Origin: Telmatospirillum siberiense
Lineage (GTDB): Bacteria > Pseudomonadota > Alphaproteobacteria > Rhodospirillales > Magnetospirillaceae
Assembly: GCF_002845745.1 (NCBI RefSeq)
Contig: NZ_PIUM01000013.1
Coordinates: 1-64,000, forward strand
DNA: 64,000 bases
Direction of reading: 5' to 3'
Below are positions 32,447-43,400 of this stretch, one piece after another (the stretch's first letter is position 1; each line of letters starts with the position of its first letter). The position numbers were made by a program, and so were the translations under genes. Under the pieces are notes generated by a model that saw only the letters and a program-made list of their open reading frames with translations, was not told the DNA's origin and made no database searches.

Positions 32447-34789
32447 TTACCAGGCTTGCCAGCCTTTCAGGAATTTGAACACCTCCACCGCTTCCATCGG
32501 CCTGGCGACGAGATAACCCTGTACGTCGTCGCAGCCGTAATTGCGGACGGCCGAGAGCTTCTCCTCACTGTCGATCCCCTCGGCCACGGTTCTCAAGTCG
32601 AGGGCCGAGGCAAGATCGATGATCGCGCGGAAAATCGCCCGGCTTTCATCGCCTTGCGTATCGGTCAGGGTCATAACGAAGGATCGGTCGATCTTGAGCT
32701 TGTCGAAGGGGAAGTTCCGTAAATAGGACAGCATGGAATAGCCGGTTCCGAAATCGTCGAGGGCGATTTCGATCCGCATGTCGCGCAAGGCCTGCAAGGT
32801 GGCCTGTGCCGATGCGGCATCGCTGACCAGGGCAGATTCGGTGACCTCCAGTTCCAGCCTGTGCGGCGGCAGGCCGCTGGCGTCGAGGGCTTGGCGGACG
32901 GTCTGGATGATTCCCCGGCTGTTGAGCTGGACGGCGGAAAGGTTGACCGCGACGGTCAGATCGTCCGGCCATTGGGCGGCGTCGCGGCAGGCTTGCTCCA
33001 GAGCCCAGGCGCCGATGGAAATGATCTGCCCCGTCTCCTCGGCGATGGGGATGAAGTGATCCGGAGGGATCAGACCTTTTTCTGGATGCCGCCAGCGCAA
33101 AAGGGCCTCGAACGCCGTGATGCGTCCGCTAAGACAGTCGACCTGGGGCTGGTAGTTCAGGGTGAATTGCCCCTGCTTCAGCGCGAAGCCGAGGTCGCTG
33201 ACGATTTCAAAGCGTTCTTGTTGCCGGTTGCCGAGGGAACTGTCGAAGACGCGCGCCGCGCCGCCGCCGGTTTCCTTGGCCGCATAAAGGGCCGCATCGG
33301 CGTTTCTCAGCAGAAGATTGGTCGTGCGGCCGTGTTCCGGAGCCAGGGCAATACCGATGCTGGCGCGAATTTCGGTTCTGGTATCGGAGACATGGAGGGG
33401 ATCGCTGAGACTGTCCAAAAAGGCGGTGGCCTGCTCGATAACGCTTTCGATCGAATCGATGTCTTTTTCAAGGAAGGCGAATTCATCGCCATCCAACCGG
33501 GCCAACAATCCGCCGCTCGTGGTGCAGGCCTGAAAGCGCCGCGCCACCATTTGCAGCAGTTTGTCGCCGATGGAATGACCCAGTGTGTCGTTGATCGTCT
33601 TGAAGTTGTCGAGATCGATGAGAAAGAGGGCGTTGGTGGTACCCGCCGCCGTCTGGTCCGCCAGGATCTTCAGGAAATGGCGCCGGTTGGGCAGGCCGGT
33701 GAGCGGGTCCTGCTTGGCGAGGGTCTCCAGTTCCATCTCATAGCGGCGTTTTTCGGTGATGTCGGCGCCGACGCCGCGCCAGCCTCCGTGGTTCCCGCGC
33801 TCATCCAGGATGGGTTTGGCGGTCAGGCTCAGCCATCGCCATTCGTTCCCGCCTTTGAAGGGGACGATATGATTGTGGAAGGGTTGGGGAAGCGACAGCC
33901 TATTCTCGAACGCCCGAATTTCCCCGACTGTATCCGTCTTTTCCGACTCCTCGCCGCTGAGGAGGCGGCCGAGTTCGACATTCAGCATTGCGGAAGGCGA
34001 TTGTCCGAAGATCTGGGACATGCGTGTCGAGACGCGGGTCATCCGTCCTTGTTTGTCGCTTTCCCACAGCCAGTTGCTGGCATGGGTTTCGAAATCTCGG
34101 AGCAACAGGCTTACCACCTGTTCCTGATGCTCGGCCGACGCTTCCGCCGTCAGCCTCGCCAGGAACATTTTCGACATGGACAGGACCGAAATGAGGACGA
34201 TCAGGACGTAGATCGCCAGCAATATCAGAATAAAGGAGGAAGAACCGACCGTCGTCTGGCACAGGGCATAGGCGGCGGCGGCGGTGAGCGGCGCCATCCA
34301 GACGAAGGCGCAGGGCGGCACCATCGCCCGTCCCAGGGCGCCGGCGGCGATCAGGCCGCCCAGCAAAGTCAGCAGGACCACCTGCCCGTCGGGGTGGACA
34401 TGGTCGAAAACCATGATGATCGCCACCGCGTAAAGGCAGGCCATGGCGGCGGAAAGCAGGATGGGCCGGGAAAAGGGGGCGCCGCCGGCATTGTCCGGCG
34501 TCCCATTGCGAAACCAGCGCCACCAGACCGATACGCTCATGCCGGCGACCGCCAGAATGCAAACGTACCACCCGGCCAACAGGGGTATTGGAAGTGCCGC
34601 TTGAGCGATGATGCATATCAAAAAAGCATTCGCACAGTCAGCGGCCATTCGAAAAGGAACTAGTCGTGCTATGGCATGGTATTGGCGAAATTTGAACCGT
34701 TCGAGAGTTGCCGTGTCGGCATCCAAAGGTCGCCAATTCGACGTTGTCATTCTCCATGTAGTTTTAAGGATGGTCTTGATTTTCATCAT
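32447..34789 (-). CDS. membrane GGDEF-EAL protein with PAS domain (c-di-GMP metabolism)
   Basis: 780 residues. Six or so N-terminal membrane helices (about 45-210), a PAS domain (about 240-350), a GGDEF domain with the loop written DGDEF (LLARLDGDEFAFLE), then an EAL domain (FEALLRWRHPEKG, DDFGTGYSMLSYLRNFPFDKLKIDRSFV). The EAL motif and metal residues look intact, so a c-di-GMP phosphodiesterase is plausible; the first GGDEF residue is Asp, so cyclase activity is uncertain. The C-terminus (GYLVARPMEAVEV) is typical of EAL domains. It is convergent with pcaC; no functional link to the pca genes is suggested. ATG 34789 is one of several possible starts. Confidence 0.9.
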   Translation of the reverse strand: MMKIKTILKTTWRMTTSNWRPLDADTATLERFKFRQYHAIARLVPFRMAADCANAFLICIIAQAALPIPLLAGWYVCILAVAGMSVSVWWRWFRNGTPDNAGGAPFSRPILLSAAMACLYAVAIIMVFDHVHPDGQVVLLTLLGGLIAAGALGRAMVPPCAFVWMAPLTAAAAYALCQTTVGSSSFILILLAIYVLIVLISVLSMSKMFLARLTAEASAEHQEQVVSLLLRDFETHASNWLWESDKQGRMTRVSTRMSQIFGQSPSAMLNVELGRLLSGEESEKTDTVGEIRAFENRLSLPQPFHNHIVPFKGGNEWRWLSLTAKPILDERGNHGGWRGVGADITEKRRYEMELETLAKQDPLTGLPNRRHFLKILADQTAAGTTNALFLIDLDNFKTINDTLGHSIGDKLLQMVARRFQACTTSGGLLARLDGDEFAFLEKDIDSIESVIEQATAFLDSLSDPLHVSDTRTEIRASIGIALAPEHGRTTNLLLRNADAALYAAKETGGGAARVFDSSLGNRQQERFEIVSDLGFALKQGQFTLNYQPQVDCLSGRITAFEALLRWRHPEKGLIPPDHFIPIAEETGQIISIGAWALEQACRDAAQWPDDLTVAVNLSAVQLNSRGIIQTVRQALDASGLPPHRLELEVTESALVSDAASAQATLQALRDMRIEIALDDFGTGYSMLSYLRNFPFDKLKIDRSFVMTLTDTQGDESRAIFRAIIDLASALDLRTVAEGIDSEEKLSAVRNYGCDDVQGYLVARPMEAVEVFKFLKGWQAW

Positions 34790-35287
34790 GAATCCGACTG
34801 TGAAATAGGATTTCTTACAATTGAAATATATCTTATGTCTATGTCATCGCATATGCTTTATGTCAATGAAATATAAAGATATATATGAATTTTTACTGTC
34901 TGTTTGAGGCTGCATTCGCCAATTCGGCGTATTTGCCGATTCTATTCGTCTATTTTTTCCGGAATTATTGTGTTGAGACTGTGTTTTTCAACCTTAAGAT
35001 GATTGTTCTTTCAGTTTTATAATCTTTGATGCCTTCGGGCGTGGGCCCAGTCGCGGTAGCGGGTCAGTTCCGGAATCATCTGGGACAACGCGCCATTTCA
35101 ATCGCCGGGGGTGGGGGCCAGATGAAACGGCGAACTGCCTAAGTTTTTAGGTCATTTTTCAATTCTTAAGCATCAGTCTTCATCGATTCCTCTGGGCCGC
35201 TTCCATCTCCGCCTTGGGAAGGTCTATGCTGCCGGGAATCGACAGACGGCTGGCCAAAGCTCCTGACAGGAATTCGACCGGAGACAG
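34790..35287. other. 500-bp AT-rich region without a supported gene
   Basis: Divergent space between the GGDEF-EAL gene and the TPR gene. It is strongly AT-rich from 34.80 to 35.02 kb. No gene, terminator or repeat was identified. It should hold the promoters of both flanking genes. Confidence 0.6.
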
Positions 35288-37648
35288 ATGACCCCTTCGC
35301 GGCAGCAGCAAGAACAGACGCCGGTCGCGCCGTCGTTGGCCGAGGCTCTTCGTCTTCATCAGGCGGGGCGTCTGGTCGAGGCGGAGAAGCTTTATCTGAC
35401 TATTTTGGCGGCGGATCCCCGCCATGCGCGTTGCTTGCATCTTCTGGGCATGATTGCCCTGCGGACGGCGCGCCCCGCCTTGGCGGTCGATAGATTTCTG
35501 GCGTCGATCGCGGTCGACGGCACGTCCCCGGCCACTCATGCCGGCCTGGGGGATGCCTTGCGGGCGCAAGGCCGGCCGGCCGAGGCGTGCGTCTGTTACC
35601 GCCAGGCCATCCTCCTGAACGCCGATTTCGCCGAGGCCTATCACAATTGGGGGTTGGCCCTGCGGGCGCGGAGCCGGGAGGCCGAGGCTGCCTCGGCTTA
35701 CCGCCGGGCGCTCGCTCTTGCGCCCGGTCTGCCGCAGATTTATCACAATCTCGGCCTTGTCCTCGCAAGCATGGAACAATGGAGGGACGCCTTCCGTTGC
35801 TTCCTCCACGCGCTCCGTCTCGCCCCCGTCTCGCCCGAGGCCCACTACAATCTGGGAAATGCACTGATCGCCCTGGGCAGGCGCGAGGATGCGATCGACT
35901 GCTTTCGTCGAGCGTTGCGGCTGCGGCCGGATTATGGCGAGCTTCTGGTCAATCTGGGAAATGCGTTGCGAGACGACGGTCGATCAGGTGAGGCCATCGC
36001 CTGTTACGTCCGGGCGATGGCCGTCACGCCGAACGGGTTCGAAGCACTCAACAATCTGGGCAACGCGCTCAAGGATGGGGGGGCGATGGAGGCCGCCCTC
36101 GCGGCCTATCGCTCCGTCGTGACGGTGAGGCCGGATTTCGCCGAAGGCCATTATAATTTGGGGCTGGCCTTGCGCGCCCTGGGTTGCCGGGATGCCGCCG
36201 ACGCGTCCTTTCGCAGGGCGCTCGCCCTGGAGCCCGATTACGCCGAGTGCCGTCTGGTGCGGACGATGGACAGTCTGCCCATTCTGGCCGAAACGCCGGC
36301 CTCCAGTCTGGCCGCCCCACTTTCCTTCGATTTGGCCTTGGATGATCTGGCCGTTTGGGCGAAGGACCATGGCGCCGCTTTCGGAGACGCGGTGGGAAGC
36401 GCCCAGCCATTCTATCTGGCCTATCGTCCCGGCGATCATCGCGGCCGTTTGTCGCGGTTCGGTGATCTGGCGGCGGCGGCCGCCAAAATTCGTTGGCAGG
36501 GGCCGAGAATCGTCCAGGAACGCGGGGGTGTTCCCCGCCATCGTTTGCGTATCGGTATCGTCAGTGCGCAGATCCGGCGGCATCCGGTCTGGGACGTGGT
36601 GTTGCGGGGGATCATCGACGGTCTGGACCGGCGTCGTTTCGAGGTTTTCCTCTATCAGACCCGGCCGGAATCCGACGAGGAAACCATCTGGGCGGCGGGG
36701 CGGGTCGCTCATTTCGAACAGGGCCCCAAAACCATGGCCTCCTGGCTGGCGGATATTTCGGCGCATCGGCCTGATATCCTGTTCTATCCCGAAATCGGCA
36801 TGGATCCCGCGACATCCGCCCTGGCGGCCCTGCGGCTGGCTCCGCTCCAGGTGGCCGGATGGGGGCATCCCATCACCACGGGTTTGCCGACCATCGATCT
36901 GTTCTTTTCCGGCGCGCTGCTCGAGGGCGCCGAGGCCGACCGCCACTATCGGGAGAAACTGGTGCGCCTGCCGGGAACCGGGGTTTGCACCAAGGCCTTC
37001 GCCGTCGATACCGTTCCGATCGATCCGGTGAGCCTGGGACTGCCCGCCGATCGGGCAACCGTCCGCTTCGCCCTTTGCCACACGCCCTTTAAATTCGATC
37101 CCGGCTACGATCATCTCTATGTCCAGATCGCCAAGGCCGCCGGGGCCTGCCAGTTCTGGCTATCGCGGGATGCGAAATATCCCTGGGCCTCGGATCGCCT
37201 GTTCGATCGCCTCGCCGGCGCATTCCGTTCCGAGGGGCTGGATCCGGGTGACTATTTGCGCATGTTGCCGTGGCTGCCGCCCGGAAAATTCGGCGGTTTC
37301 CTCCAGGAAATGGACATCTATTTGGATAGTCCGGCCTTTTCCGGTTATACGACGGCCTGGCAAGCCGCCCATGGCGGGCTACCCATCATCACCCTTGAAG
37401 GGGCTTTTCTGCGTCAGCGCTTGGCGGCGGGCGTGCTTCGTCAGATCGGCCAGAACGAAGGCATCGTTGCTTCCGAGGAGGCCTATGCGGCGCTTGCCGT
37501 CCGGTGGGCCGGGGAATGCCGGAAACCCGCCCCGTGGCTGGCGCGTCGCGAGGCGCTCCGCCTGGCCGCGCCGCGTGCCGATGGCAACCGTCGCGCGGTG
37601 CGCGCTTTCGAACAGGCCCTGATTGACGCGACGAAGGCGGCGCAATAA
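35288..37648 (+). CDS. TPR protein with SPINDLY/O-GlcNAc-transferase-like C-terminal domain
   Basis: 786 residues. About eight tetratricopeptide repeats fill the first ~320 residues (AYHNWGLALRARSREAEAASAYRRALALAPGLPQIYHNLG, AHYNLGNALIALGRREDAIDCFRRALRLRPDYGELLVNLGNAL). The second half resembles the OGT/SPY GT41 catalytic region: RHRLRIGIVSAQIRRHPV, PLQVAGWGHPITTGLPTIDLFFSGAL, VRFALCHTPFKFDPGYDHLY and MDIYLDSPAFSGYTTAWQAAHGGLPIITLEG. A protein or glycan glycosyltransferase is likely; the acceptor is unknown. ATG 35288 follows CGGAGACAG. Its tail converges on pobA with 9 bp between stops. Confidence 0.83.
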   Translation: MTPSRQQQEQTPVAPSLAEALRLHQAGRLVEAEKLYLTILAADPRHARCLHLLGMIALRTARPALAVDRFLASIAVDGTSPATHAGLGDALRAQGRPAEACVCYRQAILLNADFAEAYHNWGLALRARSREAEAASAYRRALALAPGLPQIYHNLGLVLASMEQWRDAFRCFLHALRLAPVSPEAHYNLGNALIALGRREDAIDCFRRALRLRPDYGELLVNLGNALRDDGRSGEAIACYVRAMAVTPNGFEALNNLGNALKDGGAMEAALAAYRSVVTVRPDFAEGHYNLGLALRALGCRDAADASFRRALALEPDYAECRLVRTMDSLPILAETPASSLAAPLSFDLALDDLAVWAKDHGAAFGDAVGSAQPFYLAYRPGDHRGRLSRFGDLAAAAAKIRWQGPRIVQERGGVPRHRLRIGIVSAQIRRHPVWDVVLRGIIDGLDRRRFEVFLYQTRPESDEETIWAAGRVAHFEQGPKTMASWLADISAHRPDILFYPEIGMDPATSALAALRLAPLQVAGWGHPITTGLPTIDLFFSGALLEGAEADRHYREKLVRLPGTGVCTKAFAVDTVPIDPVSLGLPADRATVRFALCHTPFKFDPGYDHLYVQIAKAAGACQFWLSRDAKYPWASDRLFDRLAGAFRSEGLDPGDYLRMLPWLPPGKFGGFLQEMDIYLDSPAFSGYTTAWQAAHGGLPIITLEGAFLRQRLAAGVLRQIGQNEGIVASEEAYAALAVRWAGECRKPAPWLARREALRLAAPRADGNRRAVRAFEQALIDATKAAQ

Positions 37649-37657
37649 CAACACGCC

Positions 37658-38887
<1,230 letters not shown>

Positions 38888-39589
38888 TCAGGCGACGGCG
38901 ACCAGGCGCTGGAGCAGCCTGTCGTCATGCGCCAGGCTGGCACTGTCCGACCGATGAACGATGCGGCCCCGGTCCAGAATGATGGCCTGACGGGTCAGGG
39001 CCAGGGCCAGCCGGGCATGCTGTTCGACGACGATCACCGCCATGCCGGTCCCGGTCGTCAGATCGCGGATGACGCTCACCAGTTCCTGGACGATGATCGG
39101 CGCCAACCCTTCCATCGGCTCGTCCAGCAGCAGCAGGCTCGGGTTGACCATCAGCGCCCGGCCGATGGCCAGCATCTGTTGCTCGCCCCCGGACAACTGG
39201 TTGCCCAGATTGGCCCGCCGTTCCCTGAGGCGTGGGAAAACACGGTAGACCGTCTTCAGAGTCCATCGCCCCGGCCGGGCCACCGAGGTCAGATGCTCCT
39301 CGACGCTGAGCGAGGGGAACATGAGGCGTTCCTGCGGCACCCAGCCCAGTCCGGCATGGGCCCTGCGGAAGGTCGGCATTCCACCGAGGTCGCGGCCGCG
39401 CCAGGCCAGGCGGCCCTTGTGGAGCCGGGTGAAGCCCATCAGGGTGACGAGAAGCGTGGTCTTGCCGACGCCGTTGCGCCCCAGCAGCGCCAGACTGTCC
39501 CCTTCCTTCAGGCTGAAAGAGACGTCGTCCAGGACGATGCCGTCACCATAGCCGGCGGTCACGTTGTCCAGCCTGAGAAGTTCAGACAT
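38888..39589 (-). CDS. livF: branched-chain-type ABC transporter ATP-binding protein (LivF-like)
   Basis: A 233-residue ATPase. Walker A GRNGVGKTT, Q-loop in LGWVPQERLMFPSLSVEEHL, signature LSGGEQQMLAIGRALM, Walker B LLLLDEPMEGLAP and the H-loop in VVEQHARLAL. The DEPMEGLAP form and short length mark LivF. ATG 39589 overlaps livG by 8 bp. Within livKHMGF-pobA it most likely powers uptake of 4-hydroxybenzoate or a similar aromatic acid, not amino acids; that is inferred from context and from HAAT-type aromatic importers. Confidence 0.93.
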   Translation of the reverse strand: MSELLRLDNVTAGYGDGIVLDDVSFSLKEGDSLALLGRNGVGKTTLLVTLMGFTRLHKGRLAWRGRDLGGMPTFRRAHAGLGWVPQERLMFPSLSVEEHLTSVARPGRWTLKTVYRVFPRLRERRANLGNQLSGGEQQMLAIGRALMVNPSLLLLDEPMEGLAPIIVQELVSVIRDLTTGTGMAVIVVEQHARLALALTRQAIILDRGRIVHRSDSASLAHDDRLLQRLVAVA

Positions 39590-40334
39590 GGGGAAGCTCG
39601 CCCAGATAGACCTCGCGGACGCGCGGGTCGGCGGCGATTTCGTCCGGTGTTCCCTCGGTGAGCGGCTTTCCTCCGACCAGGACGGTGATGCGTCGGGCGA
39701 AACGGAAGACCAGATCCATGTCATGTTCGATGAAGAGAATGGTCACATCGTCGGGCAGCCCGGCGATGACGTCGAAGATCTCCGAACTTTCGCCCGTCGG
39801 GATGCCCGCCGCCGGTTCGTCGAGCAGCAGCAGTTTGGGGCGGGCGGCCAGCGCCAGGGCGATTTCCACCAGTCGTTGCCGGCCGTAAGGCAGGCTGCGG
39901 GTCGGGCGGTCGGCGTCGCGGTCCAGGTGCAGGCGGGCCAGCAGATCCCAGGCCTCGTCGATCTCGGCCCGGCGTCCGGCGACCGTGCGATGCCAGATGC
40001 GGGCGGCGCCGGATCGTTCGCAGATGGCCAGGACCACCGATTCCAGCACGGTCAGGCCGGGAAACAGGGTGTTGATCTGAAAGGTCCGTGCCATTCCCCG
40101 TTTTACCCGTTCGTGGGGAGCGAGGTGGGTGACGCGTTCGCCCATCAGAAAGACCTCGCCCGATGACGGCGCCAGCACTCCCGTCAACAGATTGATGAAG
40201 GTGCTTTTGCCGGCGCCGTTGGGGCCGATCAGCGCGTGGCGGGCGCCCTTCGGCAGGGAAAGGCTGATCTGGCTGTTGGCGACGAACCCACCCCAGCTTT
40301 TCGACAGTCCTTCCGTACGAAGGGCGGTGGTCAT
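39582..40334 (-). CDS. livG: branched-chain-type ABC transporter ATP-binding protein (LivG-like)
   Basis: A 250-residue ATPase. Walker A GPNGAGKST, the LivG-specific stretch RVTHLAPHERVKRGMARTFQINTLFPGLTVLESV, signature region RSLPYGRQRLVEIALALA (SYG-type, as usual for LivG), Walker B LLLLDEPAAGIPTGES and H-loop FIEHDMDLVFRFARR. ATG 40334 overlaps the livM stop (ATGA). Pairs with LivF as the motor of the importer. Confidence 0.94.
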   Translation of the reverse strand: MTTALRTEGLSKSWGGFVANSQISLSLPKGARHALIGPNGAGKSTFINLLTGVLAPSSGEVFLMGERVTHLAPHERVKRGMARTFQINTLFPGLTVLESVVLAICERSGAARIWHRTVAGRRAEIDEAWDLLARLHLDRDADRPTRSLPYGRQRLVEIALALAARPKLLLLDEPAAGIPTGESSEIFDVIAGLPDDVTILFIEHDMDLVFRFARRITVLVGGKPLTEGTPDEIAADPRVREVYLGELPHV

Positions 40335-41374
40335 CGGCGTTTTCCCCTGATCCGTCCGGCAAGCAGGGCGGCGCCGCCCAGGACGCCGCCCCGGGCATAG
40401 AGCACGACGGCCACCAGCATCAGGCCCAGCCAGAACTGCCAGTAAACCGGATCGAGCCCGGCCAGGATGTCCTGGGCGAGCAGGAACAGGGCGGCTCCGA
40501 TCAGGGCGCCGTACAGACGGCCGGTGCCGCCCAGCACCAGCATGATCAGAAGCTCGGCGGAACGCTGGAAGGACAGCGAATCCAGCCCGACGAACCTGGT
40601 GGTCTGGGCGAGCAGGGCTCCGGCGGCGCCGGCCAGGGCGGCGGCGATGACGAAAACGCTGACCAGCCGCCGCTCGACGGGGGCGCCCAGCGAGGCCATG
40701 CGCTTGCTGTTCTCCTTGATGCCGCGAAGTGAAAGACCGAAAGGCGAATGGACCAGCCGTCGGCACAACAGGAAGAGAAGGAACAGGACGCCCAGGCTGT
40801 AGAGATAGGCCGTCCGGCCGAACAGGTCGAAATCGAACAGGCCGAACAGGGGGGCGATCTCCATGCCGGACAGCCCGTCGACGCCGCCGGTGATGGCGGC
40901 CGCCTTGTTGGCCGCTTCGAAGAACAGCATGCCGATGCCCAGGGTGACGATCAGCCGGCCCAGGTCCTGGCCGCGCACCACCAGCAGGCTGACCGGCAGG
41001 GCGACGAGGGCGGCGGCGGCGGCCCCGGCGAGAAGGCCGGACAACGGTTCGTGCCAGCCATGGCTGGCCAGCAGTCCGGCGGCATAGGCGCCGGTTCCGA
41101 AAAAGGCGGCATGTCCAAGCGAGACGATGCCGGCATAGCCCATGATCAGGTCAAGGGAGAGGGCGAACAGGCCGGCGATGAGGATCTGGCTGCCCAGCAT
41201 CAGGTAACCGGGGAAGGCGAAATAGCCGAGAACCGGCATCAGCCAGAATGCCGTTTCGCGCAGGGTCCAACGGTCGGCCGGCAACCGGGCGATCCTTTCG
41301 CATGGTCCGGCTGGCCGGATAACGTCCTCCTCCGGGGAAACGGCGGCCGGGGTGGGAAAGGGGCGCAGCATCAT
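40331..41374 (-). CDS. livM: branched-chain-type ABC transporter permease (LivM-like)
   Basis: About 347 residues with roughly ten hydrophobic segments. LivM features include LDLIMGYAGIVSLGHAAFFGTGAYAAGLLA, RGQDLGRLIVTLGIGMLFFE and the cytoplasmic loop FGLSLRGIKENSKRMASLG that contacts the ATPases. ATG 41374 overlaps the livH stop codon; ATG 41371 is adjacent. A proline-rich cytoplasmic N-terminus of about 40 residues precedes the first helix. Confidence 0.93.
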   Translation of the reverse strand: MMLRPFPTPAAVSPEEDVIRPAGPCERIARLPADRWTLRETAFWLMPVLGYFAFPGYLMLGSQILIAGLFALSLDLIMGYAGIVSLGHAAFFGTGAYAAGLLASHGWHEPLSGLLAGAAAAALVALPVSLLVVRGQDLGRLIVTLGIGMLFFEAANKAAAITGGVDGLSGMEIAPLFGLFDFDLFGRTAYLYSLGVLFLLFLLCRRLVHSPFGLSLRGIKENSKRMASLGAPVERRLVSVFVIAAALAGAAGALLAQTTRFVGLDSLSFQRSAELLIMLVLGGTGRLYGALIGAALFLLAQDILAGLDPVYWQFWLGLMLVAVVLYARGGVLGGAALLAGRIRGKRR

Positions 41375-42237
41375 GCCTTCCTCCCGTAAAGACCACGGGG
41401 GAAGAAGGCCAGCAGCGTCAGCATCAGTCCGTAGATGATGAAGGCGCCGGCCTCGGGAACGTAGTATTTCCCCGCCACGTCGAAGACGCCGAGGAGCAGG
41501 GCGGCCAACGCCGGGCCCTTGATGCTGCCGGCGCCGCCGATGGCCACCACCAGCAGAAAATAGACCATATATTTGATGGGAAAGGTCGGGTCGAGCCCCA
41601 GCACGTCGATGCCGACGGCGCCCCCGACGCCGGCCAGTCCGGTGCCCAGGGCGAAGGTCAGGACGAAGATCCTGTCGACGGGAATGCCCAGTCCGGCGGC
41701 GGCGGCCCGATTGTCCACCGAGGCGCGGACGCGGGCGCCGAAGCGGGTTTTCGCCATCAGAAGATGCAGGGCCAGGGTGGTCGCGGCCACCAGGCCGATC
41801 AGGAACAGGCGGTAGGCGCCGAGGTCGACGCCGCCCGGATGAATCTGGCCGCGCAGGAAGCCGGGCAGGCGCACCGGCTGCTGGTTGGGGCCCCAGACAT
41901 AGGTGGCGGCGGCGACGGCCATGAAGGTCAGCCCGATGGAAAACAGCACCTGATCGAGATGACTGGCGTCGTAAAGGCGGCGGTACAGGGTGCGTTCGAG
42001 CGCCGCGCCGACCAGGGCGATGGCCAGGAAAACCAGGGGAAGGGTGGCCAGGAAAGGCATCCCGGCCCGTTGCATCAGCGCGACGCAGAGATATCCCCCC
42101 GCCATGGCGAAGGCGCCATGGGCCAGATTGACGAAATTCATCAGGCCCATGGTCACCGACAGCCCGACGCTGATCAGAAACAGCAGGCTGCCGTAGGCCA
42201 CGCCATCGAACAGAACTCCGAGGACGCTCGCCGCCAT
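41371..42237 (-). CDS. livH: branched-chain-type ABC transporter permease (LivH-like)
   Basis: 288 residues, about eight hydrophobic segments. FDGVAYGSLLFLISVGLSVTMGLMNFVNLAHGAFAMAGGYL is the LivH N-terminal signature and FGARVRASVDNRAAAAGLGIPVDRIFVLTFALGTGLAGVGG is the ATPase-contact loop region. It starts 2 bp after livK and forms the membrane channel with LivM. Confidence 0.94.
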   Translation of the reverse strand: MAASVLGVLFDGVAYGSLLFLISVGLSVTMGLMNFVNLAHGAFAMAGGYLCVALMQRAGMPFLATLPLVFLAIALVGAALERTLYRRLYDASHLDQVLFSIGLTFMAVAAATYVWGPNQQPVRLPGFLRGQIHPGGVDLGAYRLFLIGLVAATTLALHLLMAKTRFGARVRASVDNRAAAAGLGIPVDRIFVLTFALGTGLAGVGGAVGIDVLGLDPTFPIKYMVYFLLVVAIGGAGSIKGPALAALLLGVFDVAGKYYVPEAGAFIIYGLMLTLLAFFPRGLYGRKA

Positions 42238-42239
42238 CG

Positions 42240-43400
42240 TTATTTTCCCGGATCCCGGACGTCGGGGACATGGTCGAATTCGACGTTGAAATAATGACCG
42301 CCGATGTTTTCGACCCGGCGGATGTAAACGGTCTGGACGATGTCGCGGGTATCGGGGTCGATGGCGATCGGCCCGCGTGGGCTGGTGAATTTCATGCCCT
42401 TCAGGATCTCCATCGCCTTGTCGCCGTCGATCTTGCCGTTGAGTTTCGAGGCGACCTGATAGATGGCGTTCATCCCGTCATAGGCGGCCACGGCCATGAA
42501 GTTGGCCCGGCCTCCGCCGCCCGCGACCTCCTCATAGGCTTGCAGGAAGGCTTTGTTTTCCGGTGAATCGTGGGCCGCCGAATAATGGAAGCTGGTGATC
42601 ATGCCCGAGGCGACATCGCCCATCACGTCCAGCACGTGATCGTCGGTGATGTCGCCCGTGGCGATCACTTTGATCCCCGCCGCCCCCAGACCGCGTTCCT
42701 GGAACCCCTTCATGAAGGCGATTCCCTGTTCCCCGGCCGGCACGAAGACGAAGACGGCTTGCGGCTGGCTATCCTTGATGCGCTGGATGAAGGGGGCAAA
42801 TTCGGGACTGCGCAGGGGAACGCGGATGGAATCGACGACTTCGCCGCCGGCTTCGGTCAGCGCCTTTTTGAAGGCCGCTTCCGAATCGATGCCGGGAGCA
42901 TAGTCGGAGACCAGCGTGAACACCCTGCGGATTCCGTTCTTCGCCGCCCAACTGGCGAGCGGCGCCACCACCTGCGGCAGGGCCATCGAGAAGCGGGCGA
43001 TGTAAGGCGACTTGGTGGTAACCACCGAGGAGGCGGCGTTCATCACGATCATCGGTTTTTTCGCCTGGGTGGCGATATCGGCGACGGCCAGGGCCTCGGG
43101 GGTCAGGCCGAAGCCGGCCAGGAAATCCACTTGGTCCCGGACCACCAGTTCCTGGGCCAGACGTTTGGCGATTTCGGGCGACGGACCGGTGGTGTCCCTG
43201 ACGATCACCTCGACCTTGCGACCGGCGACGGTGTCGCCATGCTGGTGCATATAGGCCTTGATCCCGGCGTCCATCTGCTTGCCGTAGTCGGCGAAGGGAC
43301 CCGAGAAGGGGGCGACGAGACCGATCTTCAAAGGCGTCTCGGCCAGGGCCGGCAGGGCCGTCGCCAATAGACAGGCGATGGCCAGGAGAATTCGTTTCAT
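42240..43400 (-). CDS. livK: ABC transporter substrate-binding protein (LivK-like), probable aromatic acid binder
   Basis: 386 residues with a signal peptide cut near LATALPALAE. The type I binding fold shows as PLKIGLVAPFSGPFADYGKQMDAGIKAYMHQHGDTVAGRKVEVIVRDTTGPSPEIAKRLAQELV and PMIVMNAASSVVTTKSPYIARFSM. HAAT-family binding proteins of this type bind aromatic acids in several alphaproteobacteria. The first gene of the operon that ends with pobA; two PcaR-type boxes lie 125-160 bp upstream. 4-Hydroxybenzoate or protocatechuate as ligand is inferred. Confidence 0.9.
   Translation of the reverse strand: MKRILLAIACLLATALPALAETPLKIGLVAPFSGPFADYGKQMDAGIKAYMHQHGDTVAGRKVEVIVRDTTGPSPEIAKRLAQELVVRDQVDFLAGFGLTPEALAVADIATQAKKPMIVMNAASSVVTTKSPYIARFSMALPQVVAPLASWAAKNGIRRVFTLVSDYAPGIDSEAAFKKALTEAGGEVVDSIRVPLRSPEFAPFIQRIKDSQPQAVFVFVPAGEQGIAFMKGFQERGLGAAGIKVIATGDITDDHVLDVMGDVASGMITSFHYSAAHDSPENKAFLQAYEEVAGGGGRANFMAVAAYDGMNAIYQVASKLNGKIDGDKAMEILKGMKFTSPRGPIAIDPDTRDIVQTVYIRRVENIGGHYFNVEFDHVPDVRDPGK

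Noticed and set aside
32861-34663. A 600-codon plus-strand open frame opposite the GGDEF-EAL gene
   Set aside because: The minus strand carries intact GGDEF and EAL motifs; this frame has none and is rich in Gly, Gln and Asp.
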